A stretch of DNA of 64,000 nt from Ipomoea triloba (lineage: Eukaryota > Streptophyta > Magnoliopsida > Solanales > Convolvulaceae). The notes beneath the pieces were generated by a model. The model was not told where the DNA came from. It did no database searches and saw only the letters and a program-made list of their open reading frames with translations. Of the stretch, positions 24,346 through 35,223 are shown in pieces. The stretch spans positions 6,663,896-6,727,895 of the forward strand of contig NC_044916.1 in the NCBI RefSeq assembly GCF_003576645.1, given 5' to 3'. Every line of letters starts with the position of its first letter. The stretch's first letter is position 1. The position numbers and the translations under genes were made by a program.

Positions 24346-27300
24346 TCGGAGGGGGTCTAGCTCTTTTTTGGAGAGATTCGGGAATGGCCACGCTTCTTAG
24401 ATTCTCAAATAATCATATTGATGTGGAGGTTTCGTTGCCTGGTAAACCGCGTTGGAGACTTACCTGTTTTTACGGGTATCCGGAAAGGTCAAGAAGGCAA
24501 GCGTCTTGGGATCTTCTACGTCAACTTAAGGATAATTCTAATCTTCCTTGGGTTGTGCTTGGGGATTTCAACGACATTACATGTCAATCCGAGAAGAGAG
24601 GGGTTCATTCTCATCCTTCTTCTCTTATAGATGGGTTCAATGAGGCACTGCACAACTGTAACCTGCTTGATCTTGGCATGATTGGCAACCGGTTTACATG
24701 GGAAAAGGGTCGTGGAACTGATGCATGGGTGGAGGAACGCCTTGACAGGGTGGTGGCAAATTTGGATTGGACGGACTTATATACTGAGGTTTCTATTCTT
24801 AACATTCTCACTACGACGTCCGATCACTGTGCTATTTTTTTGAATCTGAACCCAACTCGTTTGCATACATCCAAACGTACTTTCAAGTTTGAATCTGCAT
24901 GGTTGTGCGATCAAGGATGTCGGAATATTGTTGAGGCTTCTTGGCAGCAGACTGTAGGCTCCCATTTCCAAGACCGAATAACTCTTTGTGGTCAAAGCCT
25001 TTGGAGGTGGGGAGGGGAGTATTTTAAGCGCTTTGGGAGCTGGATTAAGCATCTAAGACACTTGTTAGATGTGTTAAAGGAAAGTAGAAGGCCCTCTGCT
25101 ATTACTCAATTTTTAGAAGCTGAGAATGAATTAAATTTGTTGCTACGACAAGAAGAAATATTTTGGAAGCAGAGATCAAAACAATTATGGCTCAAACATG
25201 GAGATTATAATACTAAATATTTTCATAGATTTGCCTCCGGTCGCCGCCGCAATAATCATTTACTGAGGCTTTTGAATCCTGATGGCGTGTGGGTGGAAGA
25301 TAATAATATGAATGGGGAGGTACTCAGGTATTTTAATGAAATTTTTAGTTCTGCGGGTACTAGTTCTGATTTATTTTCTCTTGTTCAATGTCGGGTAACT
25401 GAGGATATGAATATACAGCTTCGGCAACCGTTTACTATTGATGAGGTTAAAGCTGCGCTATTTGATATGGCTCCTGAGAAAGCTCCCGGTCCTGATGGTA
25501 TGTCTCCTTCTTTCTTTCAACGCTTTTGGCCGATAATTGAGCACGATTTATATATGTTTGTTCTTAATTGCCTTAATACTTGTACGTTCCCTGATGGTCT
25601 TAATGACACAAATATCGTGTTGATACCGAAAAAGAAAGTTCCTGAGAAAGTTTCGGATTTGAGACCGATTGCTTTGTGCAATGTAGCCTACAAGGTTATG
25701 GCAAAAGTGTTGGCCAATCGCATGAAAGGTTTTTTGAACGGTATTATATCACCCACTCAGAGTGCATTTGTACCCGACAGATTATTATCCGACAATGTGA
25801 TTGTTGCTGGTGAGGTAGGTCATTATCTGCGGAGAAAGTGTAATGGGGCTGTAGGATGGGCTGCTCTGAAACTTGATATGGCCAAAGCCTACGACCGAAT
25901 GGAATGGTGTTTTCTGGAAGGGATGTTAGCGACATTGGGTTTTGAACGTAGGTGGATTGATTTGCTCATGTTGTGTGTGAAATCAGTGCGTTACTCTATC
26001 CTAGTTAATGGCGAGGTGGCGGGTTCTGTGATTCCCACTCGTGGCATTCGACAAAGTGACCCTTTATCTCCGTACTTTTTCATTATCTATGCGGAAGGGT
26101 TATCTGTGCTTCTACAACGAGCTGAGGCTCGAGGGGATATTCACGGTATCAAGATTGCTCGTGGGGCTCCTGCTGTCTCACATCTGTTGTTTGCGGACGA
26201 CAGTTTACTATTTTTTAAGGCTACCCAACAACAAGTACTTAAGGTTAAAGATTGCTTGGAGGAATATTGTGCAGCATCGAGGCAAGTTGTTAATTATGCT
26301 AAGTCCAGTGCGATGTTTAGTACAAACACCAATGCAGATATGCGTAAGTTTGTTGCCGATTGTATGGGAGTGCGTGTGACTGAGGATCTGGGGCGCTACC
26401 TGGGCTTTCCATCTGTGTTGGGTAGGAATAAAACTGCCATCTTCCGTTTTATTGAGCAAAGGGTTCGTGAGAGAGTAAGTGGCTGGCAACAGAAGCTTAT
26501 TTCAAAGGCAGGTCGAGAAGTATTGATTAAAAGCATCGCGCAATCCTTACCAATCTTTACTATGTCTGTTTATTTACTCTCGGGGCGTACGTGTGATGCA
26601 ATTGAAAAGACTTTGAACCGATATTGGTGGTGTGGTGGTGACCGCCAGAAAGGTATACATTGGCTCAGCTGGTCTCGTTTGAGTGCGCCAAAGACATGTG
26701 GGGGTTTGGGATTTAAAAAGATCCGTGAATTTAATATTGCGCTGTTAGCTAAGCAGGGATGGCGATTGTTGACTACTCCATCATCGTTAGTCTGTCGTCT
26801 CCTGAAGGCAAAATACTTCCCTCGTTGTGACTTCTTGGATGCTCAAATTGGCAATAACCCTAGTTATATCTGGAGGAGCATTCTAGCAGGGCAAGAACTT
26901 CTTAAATCAGGGGTGGTACGTACAATTGGCGACGGAAAGGACACAAGAATTTGGGGATGGCCTTGGTTGTCTGACATGGATAATCCTTCCCTTCACACCC
27001 TTGGAGTTACTGAATTTAATGATGCTACAGTTAATTCTTTGTTTGATGAGCAAGGTAAATGGGATTTAGAGATTTTGCATGATTTATTTGAACCTGATGA
27101 TATTCCCAGAATCCTCGCAACTCCTATTTCGCATGAGATATCTGATTCTTGGAGATGGAGAGGGGATATAAGGGGTGTGTACACAGTCAAACATGGTTAT
27201 CAACTGCTTACGAATCATTATATGGATGTTAATCCAACTGTTGTTTTCTCTGCCTAGGATAAACTCTGGAAGCTCCCAGTTCCACCAAAGGTTAAAAACT

Positions 27301-28175
27301 TCCTTTGGAGGTGTGCTCGTAACATTGTTCCGGTTCGGGAAGTTCTTAAGCAGAGGCACGTGTGGATCGGTGGTGGGTGCCCCTTGTGTGATAGTATGGA
27401 AGAGACGACTGAGCATTTATTCTGTTCATGCACTTTTGCATGTCAAGTTTGGGGTGAAAACGACGTCGCCCAAGGGAAATCTATGCTTGAGTTCATGCAA
27501 TCTGTGTTGAGCTCTGCGGATGGGAACTATGTTGTGCGAATGGCTGCAGTTTGTTGGGTGTTGTGGTTGGTTCGAAATGCAATAGTGTGGCAGAATGAGG
27601 TTAGAACGGTGCATAGTGTTTGCATGCAAGTCCAAAGGCTGCAACTCATCTGGAAGGATGCTTATACAAAGACTAATTTATCTGTTAATAATAATATTCC
27701 CACTGCTTGGACCCCTCCTCAACATGGCTTCCTTAAATGTAATGTTGATGCCGCAATATTTGATGATGGTGCAGGTTATGGTGCGGTGCTGCGAGATCAC
27801 CATGGTCTTTTTGTGGCGGCGAAGGCTGATCGTCTAATGGCTACGCGTGACCCTCTTCTGGCGGAAGCATTAGCGGTCAAGGAAGCTCTGTCTTGGATTA
27901 AAGACTCTGATTATTCTAGTGTCATTATTGAAACAGACTGTTTAAATTTTGTGCTTGCTTTTCATTCTCGTTCTGTTGATTTTTCCTATGTGGGTTGTTT
28001 AGTTAAGCATAGTCGTTCTTTGGCTAGTGACATTGGGAACGTTTCTGTTCGCCATGTCAAGAGGTTAGCGAATCAGGTGGCTCACGTGCTTGCACGGGCA
28101 ACTGGTTCATCGTCTGGCCTGGGTTCGTGGTTTTCTTTTCCGCCTGGTTGTATTTCTGAATTATTGATTCATTAA
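24156..28175 (+). pseudogene. LINE ORF2: endonuclease, reverse transcriptase, RNase H (one internal stop)
   Basis: The frame opens with ATG at 24156, overlapping the ORF1 stop as ATGA, and would encode about 1339 residues but for a TAG at 27255-27257. Domains in order: EEP endonuclease (SWNCRGLG near residue 5, FIMETKA, VVLGDFND, SDHCAIF); reverse transcriptase (LIPKKK..DLRPIALCNVAYK, LKLDMAKAYDRMEW, FADD near residue 679); zf-RVT (PPKVKNFLWRCA, CPLCDSMEETTEHLFCSC); RNase H (KCNVDAAIFDDGAGYGAVLR near 1193, ETDCLNFV, QVAHVLAR). The endonuclease nicks target DNA and the RT copies element RNA from the nick. Two defects are seen. The stop replaces what is usually a Trp just before DKLWKLPVPPKVK (TGG to TAG is one change). 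The RT motif GIRQSDPLSPY carries Ser where Gly is nearly invariant (RQGDPLSP). Confidence 0.9.
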
Positions 28176-28280
28176 TGGTTTTTCGTCAAAAAAAAAAAAA
28201 GAATAGAAGTTATATATTATGTCTTGACATAGATATATAAAGAAAACAAAGTATAACTTTATAAAGTAAGTGCACCCCAC

Positions 28281-28284
<4 letters not shown>

Positions 28285-28345
<61 letters not shown>

Positions 28346-28958
28346 NNNNNNNNNNNNNNNNNNNNNNNNNNNNNNNNNNNNNNNNNNNNNNNNNNNNNNN
28401 NNNNNNNNNNNNNNNNNNNNNNNNNNNNNNNNNNNNNNNNNNNNNNNNNNNNNNNNNNNNNNNNNNNNNNNNNNNNNNNNNNNNNNNNNNNNNNNNNNNN
28501 NNNNNNNNNNNNNNNNNNNNNNNNNNNNNNNNNNNNNNNNNNNNNNNNNNNNNNNNNNNNNNNNNNNNNNNNNNNNNNNNNNNNNNNNNNNNNNNNNNNN
28601 NNNNNNNNNNNNNNNNNNNNNNNNNNNNNNNNNNNNNNNNNNNNNNNNNNNNNNNNNNNNNNNNNNNNNNNNNNNNNNNNNNNNNNNNNNNNNNNNNNNN
28701 NNNNNNNNNNNNNNNNNNNNNNNNNNNNNNNNNNNNNNNNNNNNNNNNNNNNNNNNNNNNNNNNNNNNNNNNNNNNNNNNNNNNNNNNNNNNNNNNNNNN
28801 NNNNNNNNNNNNNNNNNNNNNNNNNNNNNNNNNNNNNNNNNNNNNNNNNNNNNNNNNNNNNNNNNNNNNNNNNNNNNNNNNNNNNNNNNNNNNNNNNNNN
28901 NNNNNNNNNNNNNNNNNNNNNNNNNNNNNNNNNNNNNNNNNNNNNNNNNNNNNNNNNN

Positions 28959-29024
<66 letters not shown>
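28285..29024. repeat. (TA)n microsatellite with assembly gap
   Basis: Alternating TA flanks a 613-base run of N (28346-28958) on both sides. The true length of the array is unknown. Confidence 0.95.
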
Positions 29025-29027
<3 letters not shown>

Positions 29028-29053
29028 TAGGCGTTCATGTGAAAACGCCTAGT

Positions 29054-29163
29054 CCTGGAGAGAAATCAGAACCACTCAAAGTCGTCCATGTGTCCAGATC
29101 TAATGGATCAGAAACATTGATTTCTCTCCAGGACCACTCAGAGTCGTCCATGTGTCCAGATCT
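29054..29163. repeat. Short inverted and direct repeats after the TA array
   Basis: cctggagagaaatca (about 29054) is the inverse of tgatttctctccagg (about 29118), and the block ccactcaaagtcgtccatgt recurs about 60 bp later as ccactcagagtcgtccatgt. This may be the edge of an unclassified element. Confidence 0.6.
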
Positions 29164-29280
29164 AAGATCTTAGACATCAATTTCTCAAAATGGATGTTAT
29201 GGATGTGTCTACACTTTTTATAAGAATAAGTATTTAGCAAATTATTATGTGGAAGGTGAATCTAGATCCAAAATACACAA

Positions 29281-29330
29281 TTTACATACTGAATGTTCAC
29301 AATTCAAGTTATTAACATTCAGTATGTAAA
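29281..29330. repeat. Perfect 17-bp inverted repeat (hairpin)
   Basis: tttacatactgaatgtt (29281-29297) and its exact reverse complement (29314-29330) are separated by 16 bases and would form a strong stem-loop. No neighbouring gene explains it. Confidence 0.85.
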
Positions 29331-29730
29331 TGGACATGAGTCAACCTTGTAAGGTGAACTCAGGTTCATAGTATAACTATTGTAAGTATTCTCACCTGAA
29401 CCCTTCGCCACCCCCACCCCCACACACACATTGGTGCACATAATGATAACATTAGGTACACTTAATTTTGTTGCCCGGTGTATATTATATTATTGCACTT
29501 TTAATACATTTTACTTGCACTTAGGTGCACTCTATGAAATTGTTACTCGCACTTTTAAAATAATTTACTTGCACTTCAAAGTTCGAATTATTTTTAAAAA
29601 TATGTCTCTGCATTTTTTAAAGTGTTTATGATATGTAGATCTATCTAGATTGACGGTTGCAATGGGTTCCTATTTCTCTATTGGGCGAGAGTTCTCATTT
29701 GATCCGTTCCCCCCCCCCCCCCCCCCCCCC

Positions 29731-29815
<85 letters not shown>

Positions 29816-30480
29816 CTTAATAAGAGACAACAAAGTTAGGGCTAGGAAGAAATAAAATGTTGGTGGTAATTATTTACTTAAACGGATGACTCATATTATT
29901 TTGATTTTAGTAATTTTTTACGATTTTCCTTCTTTATCCTCTATTATATTATTTTATTCGCTTAAATAACCACACATTCCGTTAGTATAAACTTTAGTAA
30001 CGGAATATTCCGTTAACTTTCATTGGTTATATTGTCTTTATTTTCTACGATACAAAGATTCATTACTTTCAAATTCATTAATTAATTATATTTATTATAT
30101 TATTCATTATCTTCTTTTACACTATCTTCTAATTAAATGCTCTCTGTATCAAAGTTATAATACAAAACAATGTTATATTTTAATTATTTATTTACCAAGT
30201 ATTCTATTAATAACATAGAAAAAAAAATTTTAAAAATTAATTTGAAACAAATCATATTAACTACTTTGGGATGATTTGTTTACAAAGAAGACATTCAAAT
30301 AACCAAATAAATTGAAGCGAGAAACTTTCTCTTAATATTTTTTGGACTACATCACAGTTATTCGCTTTAAACGTAAATCGTATTTCTTTATTAATATAAT
30401 TTAAAATGTATAAATTTTTATTACTAAAAGCAATATTTAGACTATCATTTTTACAAAATTGCAAACATTTATTTTAGTGA
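29331..30480. other. Intergenic with poly(C)/(TC)n/(TA)n tract
   Basis: A compound tract of C, then TC, then TA occupies about 29710-29812. The remainder is AT-rich with no gene seen. Confidence 0.6.
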
Positions 30481-30930
30481 CAATTATAATCAATCTCTCA
30501 TATATTATCGTGCATTTATATACTTTAAATTACCACTTTAAATAAACAAATTCAACATTCAATTACATATGTATGAACTATTTTAGTGACAATTATAATC
30601 AACATCTTATATATTATCTTGCATTCATATACTTTGAATTACCGCTTTAAATAAACAAATTCAACATCCAATTACATATGCATAAACATCTCATATATAA
30701 TATTGTATTGATATACTATGAAATACTTATTTAAAAATAAACATTAGACATTATACTAATTGTCTAATTGCGTAATGTGCATGAAAAAACGTGTATATAT
30801 ATATACAAACTAATAAAAGATCGAATGAGAACACCTCTACCATGAGAAAACATCATAGCCATTGGATAGTTTTGATCAACGGTCTAAATTTTAGAAACTT
30901 TTTATTTCAAAATTGGGCTGATTTAGGGGG
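30481..30930. repeat. Tandem AT-rich units and a dispersed-element end
   Basis: The block tgacaattataatcaa..aaataaacaaattcaacat recurs at about 30479-30565 and 30587-30675. Its features (aaataaacat, ttgcgtaatgtgcatgaaaa) look like the inverse of the dispersed repeats at 1127 and 4087. It is followed by gatcgaatgagaacacc..ttgatcaacggtctaaattt (30815-30895), a motif common to plant dispersed non-autonomous elements. Class uncertain. Confidence 0.4.
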
Positions 30931-31128
30931 ATTATTATGTTTGTTTTAAATTAAAAGGGAATTAATGTAATTATATGTGCATCGTGATTCATGCATATGT
31001 GATACGGAGTATATGGTAAGTTCCGGATTTGTCTCTCACAAGTCAGGACTCCCCACTTTCGCTGCTACTCGGATTGTTAACCTTCACTCTGCGTAAACCT
31101 AAAGCTAAACCTCTAAAACCTTGAATCC

Positions 31129-31192
31129 ATGGCGGACGATGGCCGGAGACTACCCAAATGCCCGGCTACGGAGAATGCTGCTGCAAGTAGAG
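31129..31192 (+). CDS. Candidate first exon of an unidentified gene
   Basis: After a G+C-richer, leader-like stretch (31020-31128) an ATG opens MADDGRRLPKCPATENAAAS and ends at AG|GTATGA, a good plant splice donor, in phase 1. I do not recognise the protein and could not find a convincing second exon. Downstream (31193-31497) the sequence is less AT-rich than intergenic DNA. An LTR element has inserted at 31498, and the flank resumes at 35219, so a gene here would have an intron interrupted by the element. It could equally be a chance frame. Confidence 0.3.
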
Positions 31193-31492
31193 GTATGACC
31201 CAAGGTTTTAAGTAGATTTTCCTTTGTGATTTTTTTTATTTGTTGGTGATGGGTTGAATTTTGGGGGTGAGGAATATTGCGAATATTGTTTCCATAGTCG
31301 ATTTCTAGCATGTTCTACCCTCCAGTAGATTGGTGCAGCCGAGGCCGACGGGTGGGGGGTGGGTGATTTTTGTGAGTGCTAGGGACGAACGCCGTAATGG
31401 CCAGATTCTCGGTCTGGGTTTCCCGGTTTGTTAAGCAGAATGTGTTGGTAGTGTAGTCAAGGGTGGTGGTTTGTAGATGATAGTGTGCATTG
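31193..31492. other. Possible intron or flank of candidate exon
   Basis: The composition is richer in G and T than neighbouring DNA (ggtggggggtgggtgatttt). No coding frame is recognised. It ends at the CTTAC target site of the LTR element. Confidence 0.35.
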
Positions 31493-31497
31493 CTTAC

Positions 31498-32020
31498 TGA
31501 TTGATTATATTGATCCGGGGTTCGAATCAATTAACCCCATAAAATTATGAAATATGATAAGTTAAAAGATAATGATGTAAAGACAATGTGGTAAATGCAG
31601 TTGTATTAATAAAGTGTAATGCTATGAATTTGTGTAATGACAAGACAAGACTATGATAATGAATGAATTATGTTTCAACAAGACACAAATGAGTGTTTTT
31701 ATACTTTACTACGGCCCTTAATCGCCCCATGAAAGGAGGTGGGTTGGCTACAACGGTCTTGGACCACAACAAACGCCTACAAGATCGCGTCAACCAAAGC
31801 TTCCGGGTCTTGGCCGAGGCGATCAAGCGTTGAGCTCATATAAGGTGGCCGAGCGCTGGGCTCGGCCGGGCCAACGTGGGCTGGATGGGCTAAGTCGTGG
31901 TCTTACACTGCCACGCCTGGGCTTACCGAGCTCGACCAAGGCTGGGTCGGCCGAGTTCGGACTTGGACTTGATATCTTCCAGGTTAATCTGCAACGAGTC
32001 CATTTATGATTTGCCCGTCA
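31498..32020 (-). repeat. 3' LTR of element 1 (left copy)
   Basis: Bounded by TSD CTTAC on the outside and by a polypurine tract inside. Its start includes a tRNA T-arm-like string (ggggttcgaatcaa, about 31518). The G+C-rich end carries the cttaccgagctcg motif that recurs in the right LTR. Confidence 0.75.
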
Positions 32021-32023
32021 TCA

Positions 32024-32040
32024 GCCCCCCCACCCTCTAT
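32024..32040 (-). promoter_or_regulatory. Polypurine tract of element 1
   Basis: On the minus strand, agagggtggggggctga precedes the LTR start TGACGGGC. It would prime plus-strand cDNA synthesis during retrotransposition. Confidence 0.6.
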
Positions 32041-32561
32041 CTTGTGAGAAGTCGTCAGCGAAAGAGAGTATTTCTCTGCTGACCTAAAAATTGCAACCAA
32101 ATATTATCCAATCAATAATTCTTAGTCAAGTAGAATTTTTATCGCGCTTGAAATCTTATAATTCAAGAGTCCCATCACAAGTCCCCATCCTACTCCAACT
32201 TTTCTTACACGGCCTATAAATAACCTAGAAAATCACACCACCCCCTCTTACACTCCCAAGTCATCCTCCCCCTATATAAAGACTTCATTCTCTACCTCCT
32301 CCTCACACCACCATTCGGCCGAGTACATCCCCTCCACCAAAAATTGTTGAGCCGTCACCAAGCTCTCCCCGACCGTCGCATGTTGAGTCGCCACCGCTGA
32401 GCCCCCTCCTTGCCAAGCTTCAACCTCATTCCTTCTTAGAGTCGGGTTAGTAGTCCTCCCCTCCTCTTTTAGAGTTCCATATGTTTCCTTTGCATGCACT
32501 TTGCTCCTTTCGTTCCTTACGATAATTTGTTGAACTCTATTAACCTTTTTGACCTCTCCAT

Positions 32562-34570
32562 GGATAATGATTATCCTATCCCCCTAGACTAATTTCCACA
32601 TCCCTCAACTGAGGTTAACACGCCTCCTCATAGGACTCTAGAGGTGCGTCCCCTTCGTGCCATTATGCCTTCGACCATCCCCAACCCTACCCGTCTCAAT
32701 AGGTACACTGAGCTTGATCCTACTATACCACGCGGGGCCATGGCCTTTCTTAATGAGTATGACATAGAGCTTGCACGGTCTTTAGACGGGCCGACGTAGA
32801 GATGCAAGTTCCTCACCCATGGGGAAATATATTATAGCCTCCCTCTCCTAATTTTTTTCGGGGTCCATCTTAAATCCCTTGCCATGGGCCTCCATTTTCC
32901 TCTCCATCCCTTCATAGTAGAAGTCTTGAATTTTTATTCTATAGCTTCGGGGCCAACTAGTTCCCAACTCCCATCGCCTACTTGTTTCTTTCATCCTAAG
33001 GTGTAAAAATGTGGGTATCCCTTCTACCTTAAACCTTTTCAATTTTCTCTTCAACGTGGGTAGTTCATCAGCCACCCTTAGTAAGGGGTTTGTCGCTTTA
33101 TGGGCTAGGGCGGGGATGAAGGTTTTAAACGAGACCAAAAACTTCAACAAAAATTGGAAGCCAAAATTTGTTTTCGTGTCTACCGACCCATCTCTCCCTT
33201 TTGAGGTGCCTTGGGGCGGGTACTTCCTCAAGCATAAGGCCCCTAAAGGTTTGACCGAGCTTGGAGCTCATGCCAACTTGTTCGCGGGCTCGGGCAAGCT
33301 AATTAGTACCAAGGCCTTGGCCACCGAGGAAGCTTTGGTTGAGCTTGGTTTCGTACGGGGATCCCCCTCCTTCTCCTAGGGTTATAGTGACCGAGCTTTC
33401 TTCCACGTCCAAGGATGACTCCAAAGATAAGGAGTTAGTCGAGCCCGTATCGCCTCTTCGCGTCGTGGCTGACCTCTCCACCTCTGACGCCGAGCTCCCG
33501 GGTTTGACCCTTATTAATTTGATTGCTTCATTGCCTTATAACTTTATGTTTGGTGCTTAGTTTCCCTTTATTGCAGATATGACTGAATCCTGCAAGACAT
33601 TTGAGGACTTCATTCGTCGCTTGAAGGCCCGTGCCCCTGCTTCCAAAAGGCAAAAGACGGGCGAGAGTAGTCGACTACCAATTGTGTTGCGGACTCGGTC
33701 TCTACGAAGTCATGGCTCGAGGTTGAGCTCGGCCTCTACCACCGTCGACCCCCCAACACAGGTGGTCGACCTCGCGAGGAATGCCTCGGCTCCCTGCCTC
33801 CCATGCCGACTGCCCCGCTCAGATGGATTGTTGTCTTCCTCCCACGGCTTCTATCCTTCGAGGTGATCTTGCCACCGATGAGTTCATGCGGAGCTTTCTC
33901 CTTCCTCGGGATCTAGAGCTATGCGAGGGCAACCCAGATCCCCGTCCTATACTTGAGGTACAACTTTGTTTGTTTGGATGTAAATAGTCGTTGTTTATGT
34001 ATACTTGCTATTTGACTTAGCCTTTTCTTCTTTGACTTTATGCAGGCTTTCATTCGCCACCTAGCCTTGGGAGATACCTTAAGGGCCACCCAGGCTCGCC
34101 TAGAGGTCGAAAGGAAGGCCCGACTGGACTTAGAGTCACAGCTGCAGGTGTCGGAGACCAAGCGCAAGAGTTTGGAGGACAAGTACGCTCAGTTGCAAAC
34201 ATTGCGCGCCCGTGAAAATCATATGCATGGGAAAGTCCTTGCTTCGGTGCTGTCAGACTACAAGAGCTCTAAGGCCTTCAAGGAGGATGCGAGAAAGTAC
34301 CTTGTTGAGCACATGGAGGAGCTTTTTACTGATTGGGCTGCTACACCCGCGGGAAGAGATCGCATAGGCATGGAGGGGCTATTGATGTATGATGTAGGTC
34401 AGTATACGTTGCAACGAGACATTTATGTAATCCTTCGCAACCGAGACGAGACTTTTGATCCCGTGGAATGGGGTCTTCCCGTTGAGTTCGAGAACCCAGA
34501 CCCCGTGGCCTTAGCCGAGCTAACTGAGGCGGTCAAGGAGGAGATGGCTGCGGGTTCACCCCGCGAGTAG
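32562..34570 (+). pseudogene. Antisense aORF of element 1 (putative gypsy-type transposon domain), decayed
   Basis: Coding remains run opposite to the element. They begin MDNDYPIP.., contain NEYDIELARSL and HGEIYYSLPLLIFFGVHLKS, then GLHFPLHPFIVEVLNFYSIA. The latter resembles the plant putative gypsy-type transposon domain (PF04195-like: GLRxPxHPFxxxxLxxxxxxPxQL). Next come LFAGSGKLISTKALATEEAL, DFIRRLKARAPASKR, and a coiled-coil-rich last exon (RATQARLEVERKARLDLESQ..) ending at 34570. The splice signals CTTGAG|GTACAA (after 33957) and TGCAG|GCTTTC (exon from 34046) join in frame. Several stops and frameshifts (near 32590, 32797 and 33005) make it a pseudogene. Function unknown; the family is known mainly from Tat-type LTR elements. 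Confidence 0.7.
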
Positions 34571-34959
34571 TAGTTATGTTTCTTCGCTTCCCTTTTGACC
34601 ATGTATGATGAACAACCATGCTTTTGCTTTATGTTCAAACCTACTTCTTTTATGACATTGCTAATTATTCATGGTTCTCTTCGAATCTTTGGTATATCTC
34701 CTTGTCTTACTTGAATATATCTAAGTGTCTGAGGTTTTCCAAGACCTTGGGTTCTTTGGTTGAGCTTAAAGTTTAAAGCCTAAACTTTGGTAAGGTATCG
34801 AACAAAGGCTTTAGCATCACTTTGGCTCAAGTCCTGGAGCTCGAAGCCTTGTAAAAAACACAAGGTTTCTTAAGGGAAGGAGGTCGGCCACCCTCGCGGG
34901 GTCAATCGAGCTCGGCCGCAATCACAAGCTTGACCAAGACCATGTTAGGTAGCAAGAAA
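34571..34959. other. Element 1 region between aORF and right LTR
   Basis: Contains no gene. Sequence such as aaaacacaaggtttcttaag and G+C-rich ctcggcc strings suggest aORF 3' UTR joined by deletion to mid-LTR sequence; the primer-binding site and gag expected here are absent. Confidence 0.45.
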
Positions 34960-35218
34960 TGATCCATTGGATATGCCTTGTTGAGCGGTGGGCTCAGCTA
35001 AGGTAGCCAGGCCAATGTGGGCCTGGCCGTGGCTTTACTCAGCCACACCTGGACTTACCGAGCTCGGTCGAGGCTGGGCTCAACCAAGCCAGCCACACCT
35101 GGACTTACCGAGCTCGGTCGAGGCTGGGCTCAACCAAGCCTAGGTCGATTGAGTTTAGTCTTGGACTTGATATCTTCCGGGTTGATCTGTAACAGGTACA
35201 TTTATGACTTATCCATCA
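34960..35218 (-). repeat. Truncated 5' LTR of element 1 (right copy)
   Basis: Matches the end of the left LTR (gagcggtgggctc, gccaacgtgggc-like, cttaccgagctcg, ttggacttgatatcttcc). It contains a 52-bp tandem duplication with unit agccacacctggacttaccg onward, and ends in CCATCA directly before the CTTAC duplication. Confidence 0.7.
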
Positions 35219-35223
35219 CTTAC

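Larger units (their letters stand above)
22421..28200 (+). mobile_element. LINE (L1-clade non-LTR retrotransposon), near full length
   Basis: The order is a 5' leader (ctctctccagggttttcttc and onward), ORF1 with a nucleic-acid-binding protein, ORF2 with AP-like endonuclease, reverse transcriptase, zinc-finger zf-RVT and RNase H, and a 3' poly(A) (about 28188-28200). This is the plant L1-type plan with a plant-type C-terminal RNase H. It is not functional as assembled: ORF1 is frameshifted by a 160-bp tandem duplication, the ORF1/ORF2 junction is duplicated across a single-N join, and ORF2 has one in-frame stop. Apart from these lesions the frames are open over 5 kb, so insertion was recent or the lesions are partly assembly errors. 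No convincing target-site duplication was found; the 5' boundary is approximate. Confidence 0.92.
31498..35218 (-). mobile_element. Degenerate Tat-like Ty3/Gypsy LTR retrotransposon
   Basis: The element begins TGATTGATT and ends TTATCCATCA. It is flanked by the perfect 5-bp duplication CTTAC (31493-31497 and 35219-35223), which fixes both boundaries. Left LTR: 31498-32020. The right LTR survives only in part (about 34960-35218), sharing cttaccgagctcg and acttgatatcttcc with the left, and has a 52-bp internal tandem repeat. On the minus strand a polypurine tract (gagggtggggggctga) directly abuts the left LTR, so the element is in minus orientation. gag, pol and primer-binding site are missing; all coding remains lie on the plus strand. 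Compare the element at 52828-60848. Confidence 0.85.

Noticed and set aside
28200..28230. Target-site duplication of the LINE
   Set aside because: Sequence after the poly(A) (gaatagaagttatatatt) was compared with the bases before 22421 and no convincing match was found.
28270..29038. Open frames reading IYIYIY on both strands
   Set aside because: They are TA dinucleotide repeats and an N gap.
31510..31535. tRNA-like T-arm string (ggggttcgaatcaa)
   Set aside because: There is no cloverleaf around it; it lies within the LTR of element 1.
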